Assembly (NCBI GenBank): GCA_008360955.1
Contig: LUCM01010391.1
Coordinates: 281,881 to 345,880 of the forward strand
From: Fasciolopsis buskii
Lineage: Eukaryota > Platyhelminthes > Trematoda > Plagiorchiida > Fasciolidae
DNA length: 64,000 bases
Direction: 5' to 3'
In this document: positions 12,901-27,900 of the stretch, piece after piece
Layout of the letters: every line of letters starts with the position of its first letter
Position numbering within the stretch: the first letter of the stretch is position 1
Translations under genes and position numbers: made by a program
The notes under the pieces: model-generated
What the model was told of the DNA's origin: nothing
Databases searched by the model: none
What the model saw: the letters and a program-made list of their open reading frames with translations, nothing else

Positions 12901-15900
12901 CTGGTTCCGAATATCGCACATTTGGATAGACTCGATGATCAAGGACTAAACCTGTTCAGCTGTCAGTGAAATTTCAAGTCTAAAGCACAATATGTAAACA
13001 TCAGAACGGAAAGACGTAAAAAGCGTATGGAAAAATCGATGCGCTATGTATTGGTTTTTATTGTGAATGATATAACGTTAATAACACAGCGCTGTTTGTA
13101 GACGATGTAATTCGCCAAGGTTTCGACTACCGTAGATAGTCTTTCTCACGGCAAGTTTTACAATCAGTTTGACCGTGAACTCGAATTTATCGGGACACGA
13201 TTCTAAACGGATTCGTCCTGCGAATAAGAATGACGAAAAGAACGAATGAATCGACTGGATATGGTCCCGCGTAAGAACTGCGAATAAAGTTCCATCATTT
13301 CAATAGTGACATTTGTTCCAATAACTTCATTTGTACCCAGTGGTGAGAACATTTAACAGGCCCCCGAGAAGATCAGATTTCACTGAAAGATCCCATTATG
13401 GAATCAAAACATGGCGCCAAGTACTAATCTGAAATGCAAAAAAATTACTCGTACTTAATCAATGATTCGCTGAAATCACCTTGGGATTATGTCCTGTAGA
13501 CATCGCGATTAGGGACCACGTTGATGGTAAAAGTCATTTACCACTATATTAGACATAAGTTACGGATATGAGGGATCATTGTAAAGTTCCACTTAAGTGC
13601 TTCCACTGCTTCTGGTGCAGACCATGCAAGCACCGATATAGCATACTTCCTGCTATCCAACCCCTCTTTCCTATTGGCACACGAAAAAGGAAATGACAAC
13701 AGATTCAAAGTTCCTCAGACCCAGCCGGATGTGAAAGGTCTTACTGGATATTAGTAAGAGTCAGTCTAGTTATCTACTGCCAACGGTATTCGAACAGGCA
13801 TCGGATATCCAGGATATCTGGCTTCAAGTATGAACTGATCCATTAGTCATCGGTCCCCATTTGGTTCCGGATCCGAGGATTTATCCAGCTCGCTTGGCGG
13901 CTTTGCTTTAGATTGCCAAAAGCCTCGGTTGTGGAGCTCTAAGTAAGCCACCTGTTTTGCGTTGGGTAACTTGGTAGTTCTGTACTCAAGAATAATAGAT
14001 CTTTCTGATCCTATTTCTTCTCTGCGCAACTGTACACAAAATTACCCAGTTCGTTTCCCATTCAGTGCACAACCACCACAAACTCCCGTTTCCTTGTAAT
14101 CTTCGCTTACAATGACGAAAAACAAATTATGCATACGACACTGCAAAACGCTTCTTGAACTGCTACTTTCTGAGGTTCCTACACTTGGAAGAGTGCAGTT
14201 TAATAAAAGTTTTCGACTCAATATCAAAAGGGAAACAATCTTGATTCGGTAAACGCATTTCAGTTTGGGTGGTCCAATCTAAAAAATCTTCTCGATCTTC
14301 ATGGGTTTGCCAACATATGAGGAACAAAAACAAAACCTTAGAAATTAACCATGCGGATATGCAGACCAAACCAAGAGATAAACAACGTTCTGGTACTGAA
14401 TGGTGCATGATAAGAGTCGATATTTTCTGGTCGGTTCCTTCACGGCTGATCTGTGGTCGACATGCTGTTAGGACTTTACAGCTGACTACTAACTTCACCA
14501 AACCTCACAGCCTACCATCATCACTCGACCGAAATCCAAATCGATACTCTCTTTGTATCTGGCTCAGAATAGTCTCGTAGATGTAAACACAGTCGTGTAG
14601 GATAGATCAAAATTTAATTTGACAAGGGCTTCAAAAGACCAAATAACTCAATGGCTAAATTTGTTGATAAAAAAACATCTGGCATGTTAAGGGAACGGTG
14701 ACACTGGGACTTCATCATTACACTTTGGGTTTTCTTTTTGATTCAAAATGCTCTTTGCACCAAGAGCTACTAACGAGACTCGAGCGTCCGAGGGCATAAT
14801 TATTGGTTCCCTGAACAGAACTAGTGTGAACCTTTAACACATCAAATCTAGTCTTTGTGTTCGCTTTCATTACTATTACTATTACTAGTCTGATAAGCAA
14901 GTGTCAGGCTGAACTATTTTCATTTGTTCCCAGGAGGAGGCGGGTTTTCTGTTGGAATGCAGAGTTAAACTGAGTAATACGTGTGTATAAATTGAAGTCG
15001 AGAAATAAAACTGACTCGGTCGCCTTGAACTTTCCATGCAACACCGGTTGTTCACTTACGCAATCCAAAATTCGTGGGCCGTATCTTCAATATTGAATGT
15101 CTACTTTTGTCAGTCATAGTAAACACTCATCACCGTCACAGCCGAGGGATAATACCGTTTCCGAATCTATTGGAAAATCGCCCGTTCGATTCAGTCCACG
15201 GGCTTCAATTTATGGAGGCGCAATACTCGAACTGATATATATTCACACATACTCGCGACATGATTGCAAATCAAATATGGGTGGAAATTTTCTCACTTCA
15301 TACTGAAAAAAAGAAAATTTCCGCCAGCTCGTTGACTCGGATGCAAAAGGATTTACTTGCGTAACATTGATCCTTTTTTGGCTCACACTACTTAGAAGAT
15401 GGAAAAAATTGCAGCCGTACCTTGTGGATCGATGCACAACGACCAGCGATCGGAGTTGGTTACAATAATCCCATTGTCGATGGAGAAACTGTCTACTGGC
15501 AAACCGGCAATATTCCACGAACGAATTTTCACTGGTTCACCCAAAGTGTCTGCTATACGGAATACCTCAGAGCACGGTATTTCCAATTTTATGCACAATT
15601 GGTGCCATTCCTGTTGAATCCCGGTTCGAAAGTCGACTGTGAACGGGCCCAAATAAGCAACCACTCCGGCACTCAGCAACACGTCCCCGATGATGTTATG
15701 GTAGCGGTTCTATGAAATTTGGAAATGTAAGAATGATCGGTCCTTTTCGGATAATATGAATTCTGATTTTTAAACCTGAAACGAGATGCGTGTACTTCGC
15801 TCAAGTGATAGTAGCTTAGTCCATTTGACCACCGACACGGCGCACTTTATCAATGCTGACTTGGCGAATTTTCGACCCATTACCTTACGTTCACGTAACT

Positions 15901-18900
15901 CGATAAAGAAAGATGTACAGACTACTGAATAAACCGTGCTGACCAGTATCTCATGTCCAACCTCTGAGTTAACGAGAAAATTCTCCCGGCCAATTCTATC
16001 AAAACCACGAACACAACGGTGCCCAGACACCGAAAGTCATTAATTTATAGTCTCAGGATGCAGGATGGCAAGGATTAAAGTAAAAATTCACCTGTACACT
16101 AAGATTATAGTTGTTTCATCAATTTACTTCACGTTACTACGACATGAAACAGAGTTTTACAATTCAGCCGGGGTTGTTTAAAACAGACCGAGGTTACAGA
16201 AAAACCATCAGAAGTTAGTAAAATCTAATTGCTCATTGGTCAAAATAGTATCGGGGTATGGAAAAGTGCACATTCCATGACAGCGGATTAATCAATAAAC
16301 AATGTGCAAATCTGGAAAAGTTTGCAAAAATTTTGAGAACATGACCGGCTTCGTGTTTAAACTTCGTCTGTTTAGCTGTCGTCTGAGAATTGTGCACAAT
16401 GCACCTATTCAAAAATGAGATCACAAAGATAGTCTAAATGAGGTGACAACATGTACAAAGTGACATATCTAACATGACAACTGATGCCAATGATGATTGA
16501 CTAGCCGTCTGACACGACATCGAAGCAAGCTTGTCCCAAGTGTGTTTCAGTTACCAGTTGAAGCATACCATATGTGAGTTGAACTATACCACTTTAAGAA
16601 TAAAACCAGAGAATCAACATTGAAATGCAAACTAGGACAGATTGCGGTAGTGCATCATGCACACCGGGAGACGGCCGAGGTCTGTCCTAGTTCTTTTCAT
16701 CAGTGTGAGAAGATCTGTGGCCAATAGTGGGTTGATGATTGATGCAATCACTTGACCGAAGAGATGAACCAAAAACGTGTGAGATGTGCCGCAGCCCTGT
16801 GCTCTCAAATTTAGCTTCTAATTTTTCACTTTCATTTTGTAACTCCTCTTTTAGTGTTATTTCTTCTGAACTCAATCCTGCAAAAGTAAATTTGAAAAGT
16901 GCCCTCTGGAAATCAGACTTTTAGCTTTCCAATTTAACTTCATAGGTTCTCATTCCAATCTGGTAAATATACGGGATATATATACTCACTGCGCTATTGG
17001 AGTGTTGATGAATTAAACTGCGGGGGCTGTTCGAAGGGTAGTTTATTTCGCCGGGTTGTTCTAGTATTCATTGAGCACCTAGCTTTCCGCACCAACTACT
17101 TCCACAATTATGTCCGGTTAAGAAAGAAATTAAGCGCCTCAACCAGACGAATTTCTACAGTTGGGAAATGCGTACCGGAGCTCATTAGGATCAGCTATCA
17201 CGTCCTCCAGCCTGTGAGCAAAGTATTTTTTATCGTACTGCACCATTATACACACGATTTTGGAATTATATCAAAAGTAAACAGGACCACTAAGGATAAC
17301 CAAGTTTAGTCTAATTTCTTTACATTTAATTCAGCAATATATGTAATGATATTATATCCCTTGTGGCCCGAAGCAGGAGGTCGAAAAAAACATTTGCAAA
17401 CTTTTTGGGGAATGGGTGCAACAGGTGCAGTTTACAGAAAAACAAGGACAACGAGGTCAACCCGAATGGAAGAAGACCGATATTCTAAATGGTCTGTGTC
17501 GCATTGCATTGAATTTTTGCAGAAGTTAAAGCATCTTATTCGGATAGGAATAAATAATTACCTTCAGTGAAGCTGCCGCTTCGGTCCATCGATTTTTTTC
17601 ACCACCTAAACCACTAATGAGCTTCTCGGCTCGGTCCAGTTTTTTGCTGCACAATTCAATATTGTCTTCCAGCTCTTGTTTTTTCATTTGCATCTCGTCC
17701 AGTTGATCTTGCAATGCTTGAAATTTCGCCTGAACCTCATCCAGAGCTGCTTTTTTCTCGGCCAATTTGTTCATCTGAATAAGAAGCAAAAAGAAGTAAC
17801 CATAAAACGCAATGTAGCATTGACCGAAAGCAAGCAAGAAGTTATTAGACAGATGGGGAATGCATTGCTGAGAATCGGGTGTGAATCTTGGTTCATTTGC
17901 GAAAGATCTCAAAGTTCATATAGATATAGACTAACGTCCGTAATGTGATTACGTAGCAGTTATTAAAATACATTTCCTTGGATTATCGGATGCTTCTTCG
18001 TTGAGAGCACATCCCAAAGTGCAGTCAGTCAAGTAAAGCATCGTCAGTCCCACCCACTGCTCCCAAGTAATTGCGAGATATATTTTTTTATCTTTTTACC
18101 TTACCTTTATTTCCCTTAATGATGTACATTATTTTCAGGAAGACGACAGTTCTCAACAGAGGACAGCTAATTGGGGCAGTTGACCGGCGGTGAGAGGATC
18201 CGAATCCTCGGCCTTCACGTTCAAACGCCACGGCCTTATCCGTTTGACCACCGTCGGTCGATGGAGGTGGAAATCATTTCATGACCTCTGATAGGAAGGT
18301 GTAGACCTAGCGAGGAAGAGTGCGCGAATGCAAAATGTAGCTGACTAAGTGGAATGAAGTGTTGGGTGGTTCGAGGGAAGGTACACCAATCACCAAGACG
18401 TAAGACCTTGTTAGTTTGGCGGAGAATTTCGTGGCTCCTTCAATCTTAAGTTTTGAAAATGGCTACGTATATTACCGTATTAAGATAGGAATACCTTACA
18501 AGTCTGGTTTTCTAAATGCATGTAGGTGGCCCAGAATCGTCCATCGGAAGGCTTCATTTCTGATACTAAATGTCAAATACACGTGATTAGCTGCTGAAGA
18601 GGGCACATAGTAAGCCTATGCAGCTCTCATGACACTTCCAAGTGCAACTGGTTTGGTGATGATTTCATTTTTCCATGCAAAAATATCGCCGAAATTCTGT
18701 CAGCTCCCTACAGCGCCATATTTTGAAGCGACGGGAAAAGTCATTATCGACTGAGCATTGAGTGGCTGAAAATGAGATCGTCCGGATGTTCCCTTTTTAC
18801 ATTGGTGTCCAACATTCCACCAAAACTGCTCACGTTCATCAACCGACGCCAATTATGTAGTACTCCCGAAAAGTGGATGCGTCAGAATCAAGCCGGTTTT

Positions 18901-21900
18901 CGTCCCAGTCGAGGCTGTATTGATCAAATTTTCACTTTCGGCAGATCTTGGAAAATAGGCATATATTTTGTAAACCCATGATTTCTGTCTTTCTTGATTT
19001 GAAAGCCGCCTTAGACTCAGTCAATCGTGCAATTCTTTGGTGCTGATTCTTACTGAAGAGTGCTTCAGAGAAATCCATTTCAATCAACTAATTTCTATAT
19101 GGGAACAGCCGAAGCCAAGTTCACGCTTATAGCTGTTTCACCCGAGTTCACCATGAGAAGTGGTGTTGTTTAGGGTCGTCCCATTCCATATTTCCTTTTC
19201 GACTTTATCATCCAGATAGTTATGGAGATAGATCTATCCCATGTGAGAAAAGTGACATTGTTATTTTCTTGGACAGGAATCTGTCTGACTTAAAATACGC
19301 AGATGATGTTTTACTACTGAGCAAAGATCCAAGTAAGTTGCAGGTTTTAATCGCTCTTCTAACGGATAGTGTCGGTACGTACGTTATGCGTTGTGCATCT
19401 TCAAAGCGAGGAATTCTGTTGCAGAACTGGATTGGCTCGAAGCCGAACTTTGTTCTTGCAGGGGAACAGCTAGGTGAGGTGGCCGGATTTGGTCGGTCAT
19501 CCCATGCCATTTTCACGCATACAGAAGCCTCCATTGGTACTCGAACGGAGTATCAGGTATATTACATGCACGTGCAAACAGATGAACACACCACACGTAC
19601 AAGCTCCTTACGCGCACCAATTGTCCGGCTCCTTGTCACGTGATGAATAGACGTTGGTTTGTCGATTTAAGCTCAACGACCACTATAGCTTGATGTCAGT
19701 AAACAGACACAGAAGATGGGGTCACCTTCAAACTATGGTTGAAAAGATATGAAGATGTCGTCTTGGTGGATGGATTCTTCTCAGATGAACAGTCCAAAGC
19801 CCGTTTGCTCATGCAAAATTTGGAATCATCATAACGTTTGTAATATTGCAATTATTATTTTACCACATCGCCCTTGGCAAATTGCATTAAAAACTATGTC
19901 CAAACTGCGTTCGGTCTTCAGGGAAAAAACATCACTTTCCAACATAAGATACAATTATTTCAAAATCGCCGAAAAACCAGAAAATGAAATTGTGTCCTAT
20001 GCCAGCTGTCTCAGTAAAGAGCGTGAACGTTTTCAGCTTAAATCACGGACGACTAGTTTAAAGCATTGGTTTTTATCTTGGTTGACATGTCCGAGTGATG
20101 CAGAATTCCGTACGCGGCCTCTAGCAAAGCTGGACTCCGCCGAGTATCTCAAAATCATGAATGTAAAACACGATTCGAAGATGAGCCAACATCATACAAC
20201 GGGAAAATAACACGGAACCCTGTCTGCCAATGATGTGAATTACGTGAACCGACAGCACCACAACGACTAATTTCTGCCTGCTGGAACTGTGGTGCATGGC
20301 GTTTCGGGCGATTTTGTGACTATAGGTTCCACTTCTATCGACCGTGTGGACTCATAAGGCACAAAGAATGCAGACATCCACAAAATAGACTTTTCATCAA
20401 ATTTTCTGCATCCCTCGCATTAGACATCAGTCAAATGCAGCATTCGCAAGCGCAAGTCCCTCAATCAATCAGCTGCAAAAATACGTAACCCTGATTGTAC
20501 ACAGCTTTCAAATAACTCTCTAGTTGGATACAACATCGGATAAAGCAGTCATCTCTCATACAACGTGGATTACTATCGGACAGTCCGCTCATAAACCCAC
20601 GGACCGTGTTGCTCGGAACGCCACTAAAAACAAATACCTTTTTGGAGAGTTAGAACGTGAGTTCTCTTTTCATAATCATCATCCCTATGGCATTCGTTAT
20701 ACATCATCCTCAGATAACTTCAATCTCTCTGGCATTGGCTGGATCAATAGATTTAACCTATGGGATGCGCCCCTTGGTGCAAAATGTTACATCAATATTC
20801 CAGCTACAATGTCCTCCTCGAATTACCAGAAGTGTAAGAGATTGCAAACGTAGCTAACACATTAAGCTATACCAGTGATGAGATTCAGGCAAAGTACACT
20901 GAAATATTTCAGTCAGATCTGGATCCGTGCACCAAAGCTAAAGCTATCCCTTATCTAAAACGAGATGCTGAACCGGTTTTTCGTCCGAAACGCCCACTGT
21001 CATATGCCACTCTTAAATCCATAGACGAAGAACCCAACTGGTTGCAAGTTTCAGGACTAATAAAGCCAGTTAATTATTCACCTGAGGATACCCCCATCGT
21101 GGTGGTCAAGAGGGCAGATGGTTCCGTCAAATTGTGCCGACTTTTCCACTGGGCCTAATGCTCGTTTGGAAATGCGCTAATATTCTTTGCCGAACTTGGA
21201 TGATTTGTCTTATGAACTAAGTGAGGAAGAAAGATTTTCAAAAATTGATCTACCAGAAGTTGAAGTACATGATCCCAGCAAGGAACTACTACCCATCGGT
21301 ATTCGTTGGGGGTTATATCAATACAGCAGATTGCCATTCGGAGTAAAGTGTGCATCCACCATATTACAACAGATAAATGACCATGCCCAGTGACCTCCCT
21401 TTTGGACTGGCATACATGGATGATATTGTGATCCTTAAAAATCTAGATAAAGTCATAAATAGAACCCGGCAGTTTGGTTTCACATTACGCGTCACAAAGT
21501 GTTCCCTTTTTCCTTGATGGATACAGTTCCTTGGGTTGAGCGTTGGCGAAAACAGATGCCGTCCAGATCCGTCCAAGTTGGCTGCTATCAAGAAAATGCA
21601 GGCACCCACAAACATAACGGAGTTGATGTCACTCCCACCCTTCGCCGCCTCCAATGGAATGCGGTATGGCTACCCTATATACCCATTTCTACTCAACTTT
21701 GCCATGGAGGATATTCTACAAAACGCTTTATCTTTTAGACGGTGGGGTTGAACTCCTCCCAGGGAACAGAGTTTTTGACTTAGGGTATCCCGGTGATATC
21801 GCCTTGTTGAATGACAATGAACAAGCAATTCAACGCGCGTGGGAGTGCTTGACAATTGAGATTTTCAGATACCACATTTGCTTTGAACCTTCAATATCCA

Positions 21901-24900
21901 AGGTACTTCTTCAAGATTGGCAGAAGCCTGTACCTCCACTCACCCTTTGTGGTGATCGGTTAGAGGTACTCAGTAGCTTTTGGTATCTTGAGGATCTGAT
22001 CACACTTGGCAGATGTGTTGGTGAGGAAGTCACGTCACGAATGACGAAAGCCAGAGTAGCTTTCGCGAACTTGCGACACTTGTGGCGCCGCCATGATATC
22101 CGGCTTGCTCTCAAGGCAAGGGTGTACAATGTTACAAATCGAAGTGTGCCTTATCGTTGTGAGACCTGGCCTATCCTCGTTAAGGATGTAAAGCAACTTC
22201 CTGTTTTCGACCACCGATTTCTTCGAAGCATTGCTTGGGTCTGGTGGGAACATCAGGTGAGCAACGACACCCGTTGGTTTAACGATTTACGCTCACCGAC
22301 CACTAAATCTTGATGTCTGTAAACGCGGCCTCATGCATTAGTGAATGACCTGATCGGTGAACGGTTGTTCCGTCCCTCCCAGTAGTGGGTTCATAACGGT
22401 ATTTACTAATTTGAGACACCTGTGGCATCGGCACGAAATCCTCATATCAATTAAAGGTCGAGTATATACGGCAGCGTGAGGTCAGCACTGCTCTACGGCT
22501 GCTGGACTTGGCTGTTCAGAACATAAGTTATGCAAAAATTTTTGTGACTGAACATGGTTTTCCCCTGATTATTGGTAGAAAAAGGTGGGAGAATTTCGTC
22601 AGCAATTGGGGGTAAGCTTCTGTGTCCTGCGGGATAGTCTTTAGAACATCCAGTGAATCAGAATAACAAGGATGAAACCGCTCTATACTGCTTTCATTGT
22701 TTCTTAATGGTGACTTGAGCGATTATATCAAATGGTGAATGGATTATTTCTTGAAAACATTCTATCTCCTACTACTAATACATATCAAGTAGCCAAGCTC
22801 TGTAGGCGGAAAATCGTAAACCCCCCATTGATAACGCAGACCCTAACTCTGCGATTGGTAAAGAAACCCATCACTGTCTTGGCTGCGTCACCATGCAAAA
22901 CTTGATGAAGGTCCAGTTAGCTGAAAGTATAATGACCCACCAGAGGGAGACAGAACAACCGTTCACTAAGCCCGTCGATTGGCGAATGAATGAGGTCACA
23001 GTTACAGACTTCAAGCCATGGTGATCGATAAGTATAAATCGATCAAACACGGGCGTTTGTCATATGATAAGGAACTGTGCAATTCGTCCGCGTGTGCGGA
23101 TGTGTGTGTGGAGGAGGAGCTGCATGTGCGGTGTTCGTGGGATAATCTATGAGGATACACGCAAGTAATGTAACTGGCCCGAGCTCTATTTTAACTTGAC
23201 CTGACAAACCAGCATAACCATGTTCACTGTGCCCAAAGACCCTGAATGCATCGGGCTTCGTACAAACACTGCGAAAACGAAGGACTTGAGATGGATTGCA
23301 CGCCACTTCGTCAGAAAGAACTTAGAAGAAACACGTAATAAATCTACATAAGCTTCGAAGATGTTCTATGCGTTCACCGGGTAAAGGTTATGCAACATCG
23401 TAAGAATGAACTGATACACAGAATATTTTGACCCTACTAATGTTGATGACAAAATAGCCTCGAACTGTGACTGTCGGCTTTTTTGAGGTCCGATCAAATG
23501 TGCACCTTTGTGTAGTGCACGAAGCACGAAAGCGTTGAGTGACCGATAGGAATGATAAAGAACCAGCGCGCAGAGTCCATCACACATGCTAGTCGTTCCA
23601 TCGGCCTTCTCGACGTCACGTCCATCGGCCTCTGTGATGATGTCATAATGAAAGCCTCAGTCCGGAAACTGACTTTTCTCCTTGAATACAACTTCAGTAG
23701 GCGAAAATAACAGTCTGATCGGGTTTCAATGCTCTTTGATGACGCGGCATTCTTTAACAGGTTCGAGAATGAAATAAGGCTAATTAATCTATACTTGTCT
23801 ACTACACCAAATAAGGATACGCAACCTATCTTTGGAATCGCCATTATCATCGTTCAGCGAAGATCATTGGAATCGACAAGACCGTCCTACTCATGATCGC
23901 ATACATCGGCATTTCTTACGCCATTTCGCTGTCAATTAATGGTTCTTTTCGTTCTGGTCGTGAAAGGGTTTTATTTGTAGCGTTTACCAAAATCACTGTG
24001 CCTCCTCCACCCCCCTTCCTCCCATGTTGATAATCGATCGTTCATCTATTTCTAACTTAATCGATTACTTGAGGTAATTCTATAATATGCAAAAACGTCC
24101 ACGAACAATGGCTCATGGTATCACACAATATACTCTGACCCAAGATTTGCTAGATGACTCGATGGATTGCGATCTTGGGATAAAGTACAAGTGAATCACA
24201 AATCTGCATAAATTTTCGGGTCCTTGGAGGAGACTCATGGAGAGCGAGCACACATGCGTGACGGTTTTTGATGCGCCTCATAACATACCGAACAGAACTA
24301 TTACAATAGTTCTCTGTTTGTCCAATGTCAACTTTTTGACTACTTTTCTGTCCAAGTGTGGAACCTGCAGCCCTCTGCACCACCTCAGCAAGTACACTAG
24401 GACTGAAATAAAAAGGCATTCCATCTGCCTGGTGGATGTTCAAGGGCAACTCAGTAGTAAGCTGCAAACCACAGTTCGATTCACAGCGTTCCAAAAAGTG
24501 TGGAGATCACTGTAGGGGTTTCTAGTCTGGTTCCACACTCCCTCACTCTCCTGATTTTATTTTGATTGATAAACGAAAAAAGAAGGGATAAATGAATGGC
24601 AGCACTGATGATATTTCTGCAACTATGTACCACCCGCCGTTGCCTTCACTTACCTGAACTTCTAGCTCCGCTTCAGCAATAGCCAATTTCTCTTTTTTCG
24701 GAGCAACGATTTTGGCCACCTTATCATATTTGTCAAGAGCAATAATCCATTTGCACAGACCTTCACAAGCTGTGCTTGCGTTACGAACGATTTTTGGGTC
24801 AAAATCCGTATTGGGAATATAATTATCCCGAATCTTTTTCATTGTGGGCCCGGGGATATGATCAATATTATAATTGCGCAATCGATCGAGAAATTTCAAA

Positions 24901-27900
24901 TCTCCAAGTAGTTTGAGCGAGGGACCCCAAAAATCTTCGGTTATACGACCGGTACCGTCCGGGCGACGATCGGGTTTCTCCCCAAGCATGATACACACAG
25001 CTTCCATGACCAGTTTGACCACACCTGGTGGATTTTTCATCGACTTTACCAATGTTATATCCTGTGGTTAAATAAAAAATAAACATTAGGAATGTTCAGA
25101 TTAAAACATGCATTACGTCACCACTCACCTAATGTACGCACACGGAATTGACTAGTTTGCAGGCATCTCAGCTAGAATGGTAAAATCGGGAGTAACGAAA
25201 GCGTGGAGGTTCCGCTTCCACACCTGGTGGTGCGAATTGAACTCGCAATAGGAAAAAATTGAAACAACTCCAAATTCGTCTCCCCGACGAGTGTTCCTAA
25301 CCTGTTCCTGTGATGCCATGGTCACAAAACAGGTGACAGAAGAATGCATTTACAAACGTCTCTAGAAAGTCCATTTCGCCGTATGTGGTGCGCTGAGGTT
25401 CGCATTCATTAGGAGTGGTGATTAGACGAAAATCGCCGCACGTCAAAACTGATTGAATCACACGTTAGAAAGTGGTCCTGCGTAAACTCTTAGTGGTACG
25501 GTTTTGGTCTTGAACCGTGTCGTTTAACCTTGATGTATAAAAGTCCATACTTTGACATGTTCAATTGAGTTAAAAACAAATGAAGCCTGTAACATTTAAT
25601 CAACGATTATTTTAACAAAAGAACGACTTCGCCATCTACGACAAGAAATCCATTCTTTTAGGAATTACAATACGCAAGTGCCTTTTGAAGTTCATTGAAC
25701 TATGATCATGAGAATCTTGCAGTAGCATACCCACTGAATTCCACGTCGCACTTAGTGTTATCGCTATTATTACTGCGATTATTATTAATATTGCTTTACG
25801 ATGGTCTAGAGTCAAGAAATATGCCATATAAACCATGGCAGGAAGATAGTGGAAGTGAAGCCGTTCTTTCGATAACAGATAAAATAAGGAGCGCTTTTCA
25901 ACAGGGTTCATATTACCTATTCTTTTTTTTCTGAGACATATTAGTCGCACTGTACAAGGGTAACTGAGGTTTTCCGCGCTACCACTTCTAACGTTTCTAG
26001 TCCCCCGCCATATTCGTCATCATTAGGGAGCTTCCAATCGGGTGATCAACATTTTAAGTGTTTTCCATATCACTGGTTGTCCGCCGCGTCACTTCTTCCA
26101 ATTGGTCCCACTGTGTGTAGATGGCTCACGCCAGGTGGACTTTGATTCAGCACTGGCAGCACCTGCCCAAACCACCCCGGTCGGCATTGTGAAATGAAAG
26201 CATCAAGGCGCGATCTTATTGGTCCAAGAACCTGGTTTCTAGCTGCAGTTTTGCTGATGTGTATTACCAGTACGACGCCCGGGCAATTCTTCGTATACTT
26301 TGACTCTCAAATGCTGACAATCGTCGAACATTATCCATACGGTAAGACCCCACGAACAGCTGCTTGATCTGAGTCAAACCAGAAAGGCAGAACTTTGATT
26401 GCAGTACGTTCACATCTGGCTCGATTTTTGCTGCTCTTCTCCCCAAACTGTGATAATCGGTTTTTGTACCTGATTTACCTTAATCAGGGCACATTTATGA
26501 GTACCACACTGCTTTTGGTGGTATGTTTGTTATACGTGCGTTTTGATTCCCACAGTATCCATTTTATGCTTTGTCGAGCCTACCCCACTGAAAAGAGATT
26601 CACGTCTGGAGACGTCCAATTCGACAGAATTCTGTCCGTCCTTGTCCGGAACTCTTAACAAGATTTCCAAAGATTTCGAGGGTTGTATATGTGATAAGAT
26701 AAACCCACTCAGGATACCTATTGTTGGGGAACAAAATGTGCGGTGCGTGTTCAAAATAAGTAGATAAAATGGGTAAGCTCACAATACAAGGAGGACGATT
26801 GAGTGGCTCACCGTGAACGAGTAGATAGGGGAACAATCAGCATCAGAAGTGGTACTACAACAGCCCAAAAGAACTTTGTCATCATAAGGTACAACACAGA
26901 CGATGGAATGTCATACGGCAGATGCCAATGCGGCTGTTTTTGGGGCCGATGCATCAAAAAACCTGGTGACGTCAGGATTGTTGTCGTCAGCAGCAAAGAA
27001 TTCCGAGTGAAATATCATTGAAAATACCTAAGCAAAAACTAATGTAAGGTAGAGAAAATCGAATAAGTGTGGTGCCCAGGGATGCAGTGGGTTTTGAGGG
27101 CTTGCAGCTTAAACTTAAAGAGGTGGATAAAAAGCTAGGGAAAATTACGCACCATCAGGGATCGTAACCTGTTGGTACTTAACATCGAAGAACGCAGCAT
27201 GGAAAAATTCAAGGCTATGGCGGACTTGGATAATAGGAGGATCAGAGATGTTCAACGAATTGCAGATCGGAAGTGGGATATGGAACTGAAAAGATTCTAT
27301 CCAATAGGAGTACGAAAACGACTTAGACAAGGTGCAGGAGTTGGTGCAAGAAGACCAGGAGTAGCCCAGTTTGCTGACGCCATTCTCAAAAACCACTTAT
27401 TGACCAAGGTGAATATTACTTTCCATTCCACTGGAATTCGCTATCGAGTTGCACTTGACGACTGTTTGATCGGCCAGAAAGATAACTTCAGATCTATCTG
27501 TCGCCACGGTCGAACGCTCGTGGAATGGCCAACGGGATTCCATGTGTTGTTAACACTCCCGGAACCGTGCAACAATTTCCAGAATAAAGGAGGCCCTCCA
27601 TCGCAAGGAGGGGGAGGAGCGTAGTCAACGGGCTCATTCCAGGAAAGAATCGTGGATCAAGTGTGGGTTTGTGCAGATCGCACTCCAGCGGCTTTTCCCA
27701 CGTCCGAGACCAACTTGCCTACAGTGCTGATAGTAAAGGAACGGTACTGAGGCGGTCTCCGACCTGTAAAAATGCAAATATGCGCCGTGCGACTGCCTTT
27801 GTCTTATTACGGATAAGCACCACGTGTGCTGCACTGAGATGCCTGTGACCGTGCTACGTGCAATCACACTGCGGCATAGGCACGTGTGCACACATCAGTG

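Larger units (their letters stand above)
17775..24653 (-). other. DNAH3-like intron w8-w9 (6879 bp), packed with mobile elements
   Basis: Splits the descending stalk helix from the stalk tip. It carries a SINE (18.1 kb), a non-LTR remnant (18.8-19.6), a Gypsy-like element (19.7-21.6) interrupted by a second non-LTR (21.65-22.26), a third non-LTR fragment (22.4-22.6), and three copies of repeat family R-A. Elements lie on both strands. The remaining 1.5 kb (23.1-24.65) has unrecognised open frames only. Confidence 0.85.

Noticed and set aside
23494..23850. Possible reverse transcriptase (IPKIGC...[13 protein letters not shown] on the minus strand)
   Set aside because: Only a short stretch resembles the IPK..NYRPISL block, and nothing downstream fits, so it is not listed as an element.
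24150..24494. 114-codon minus-strand frame beside exon w8
   Set aside because: Not joined in frame to the dynein exons, no recognised domain, no splice sites that fit.
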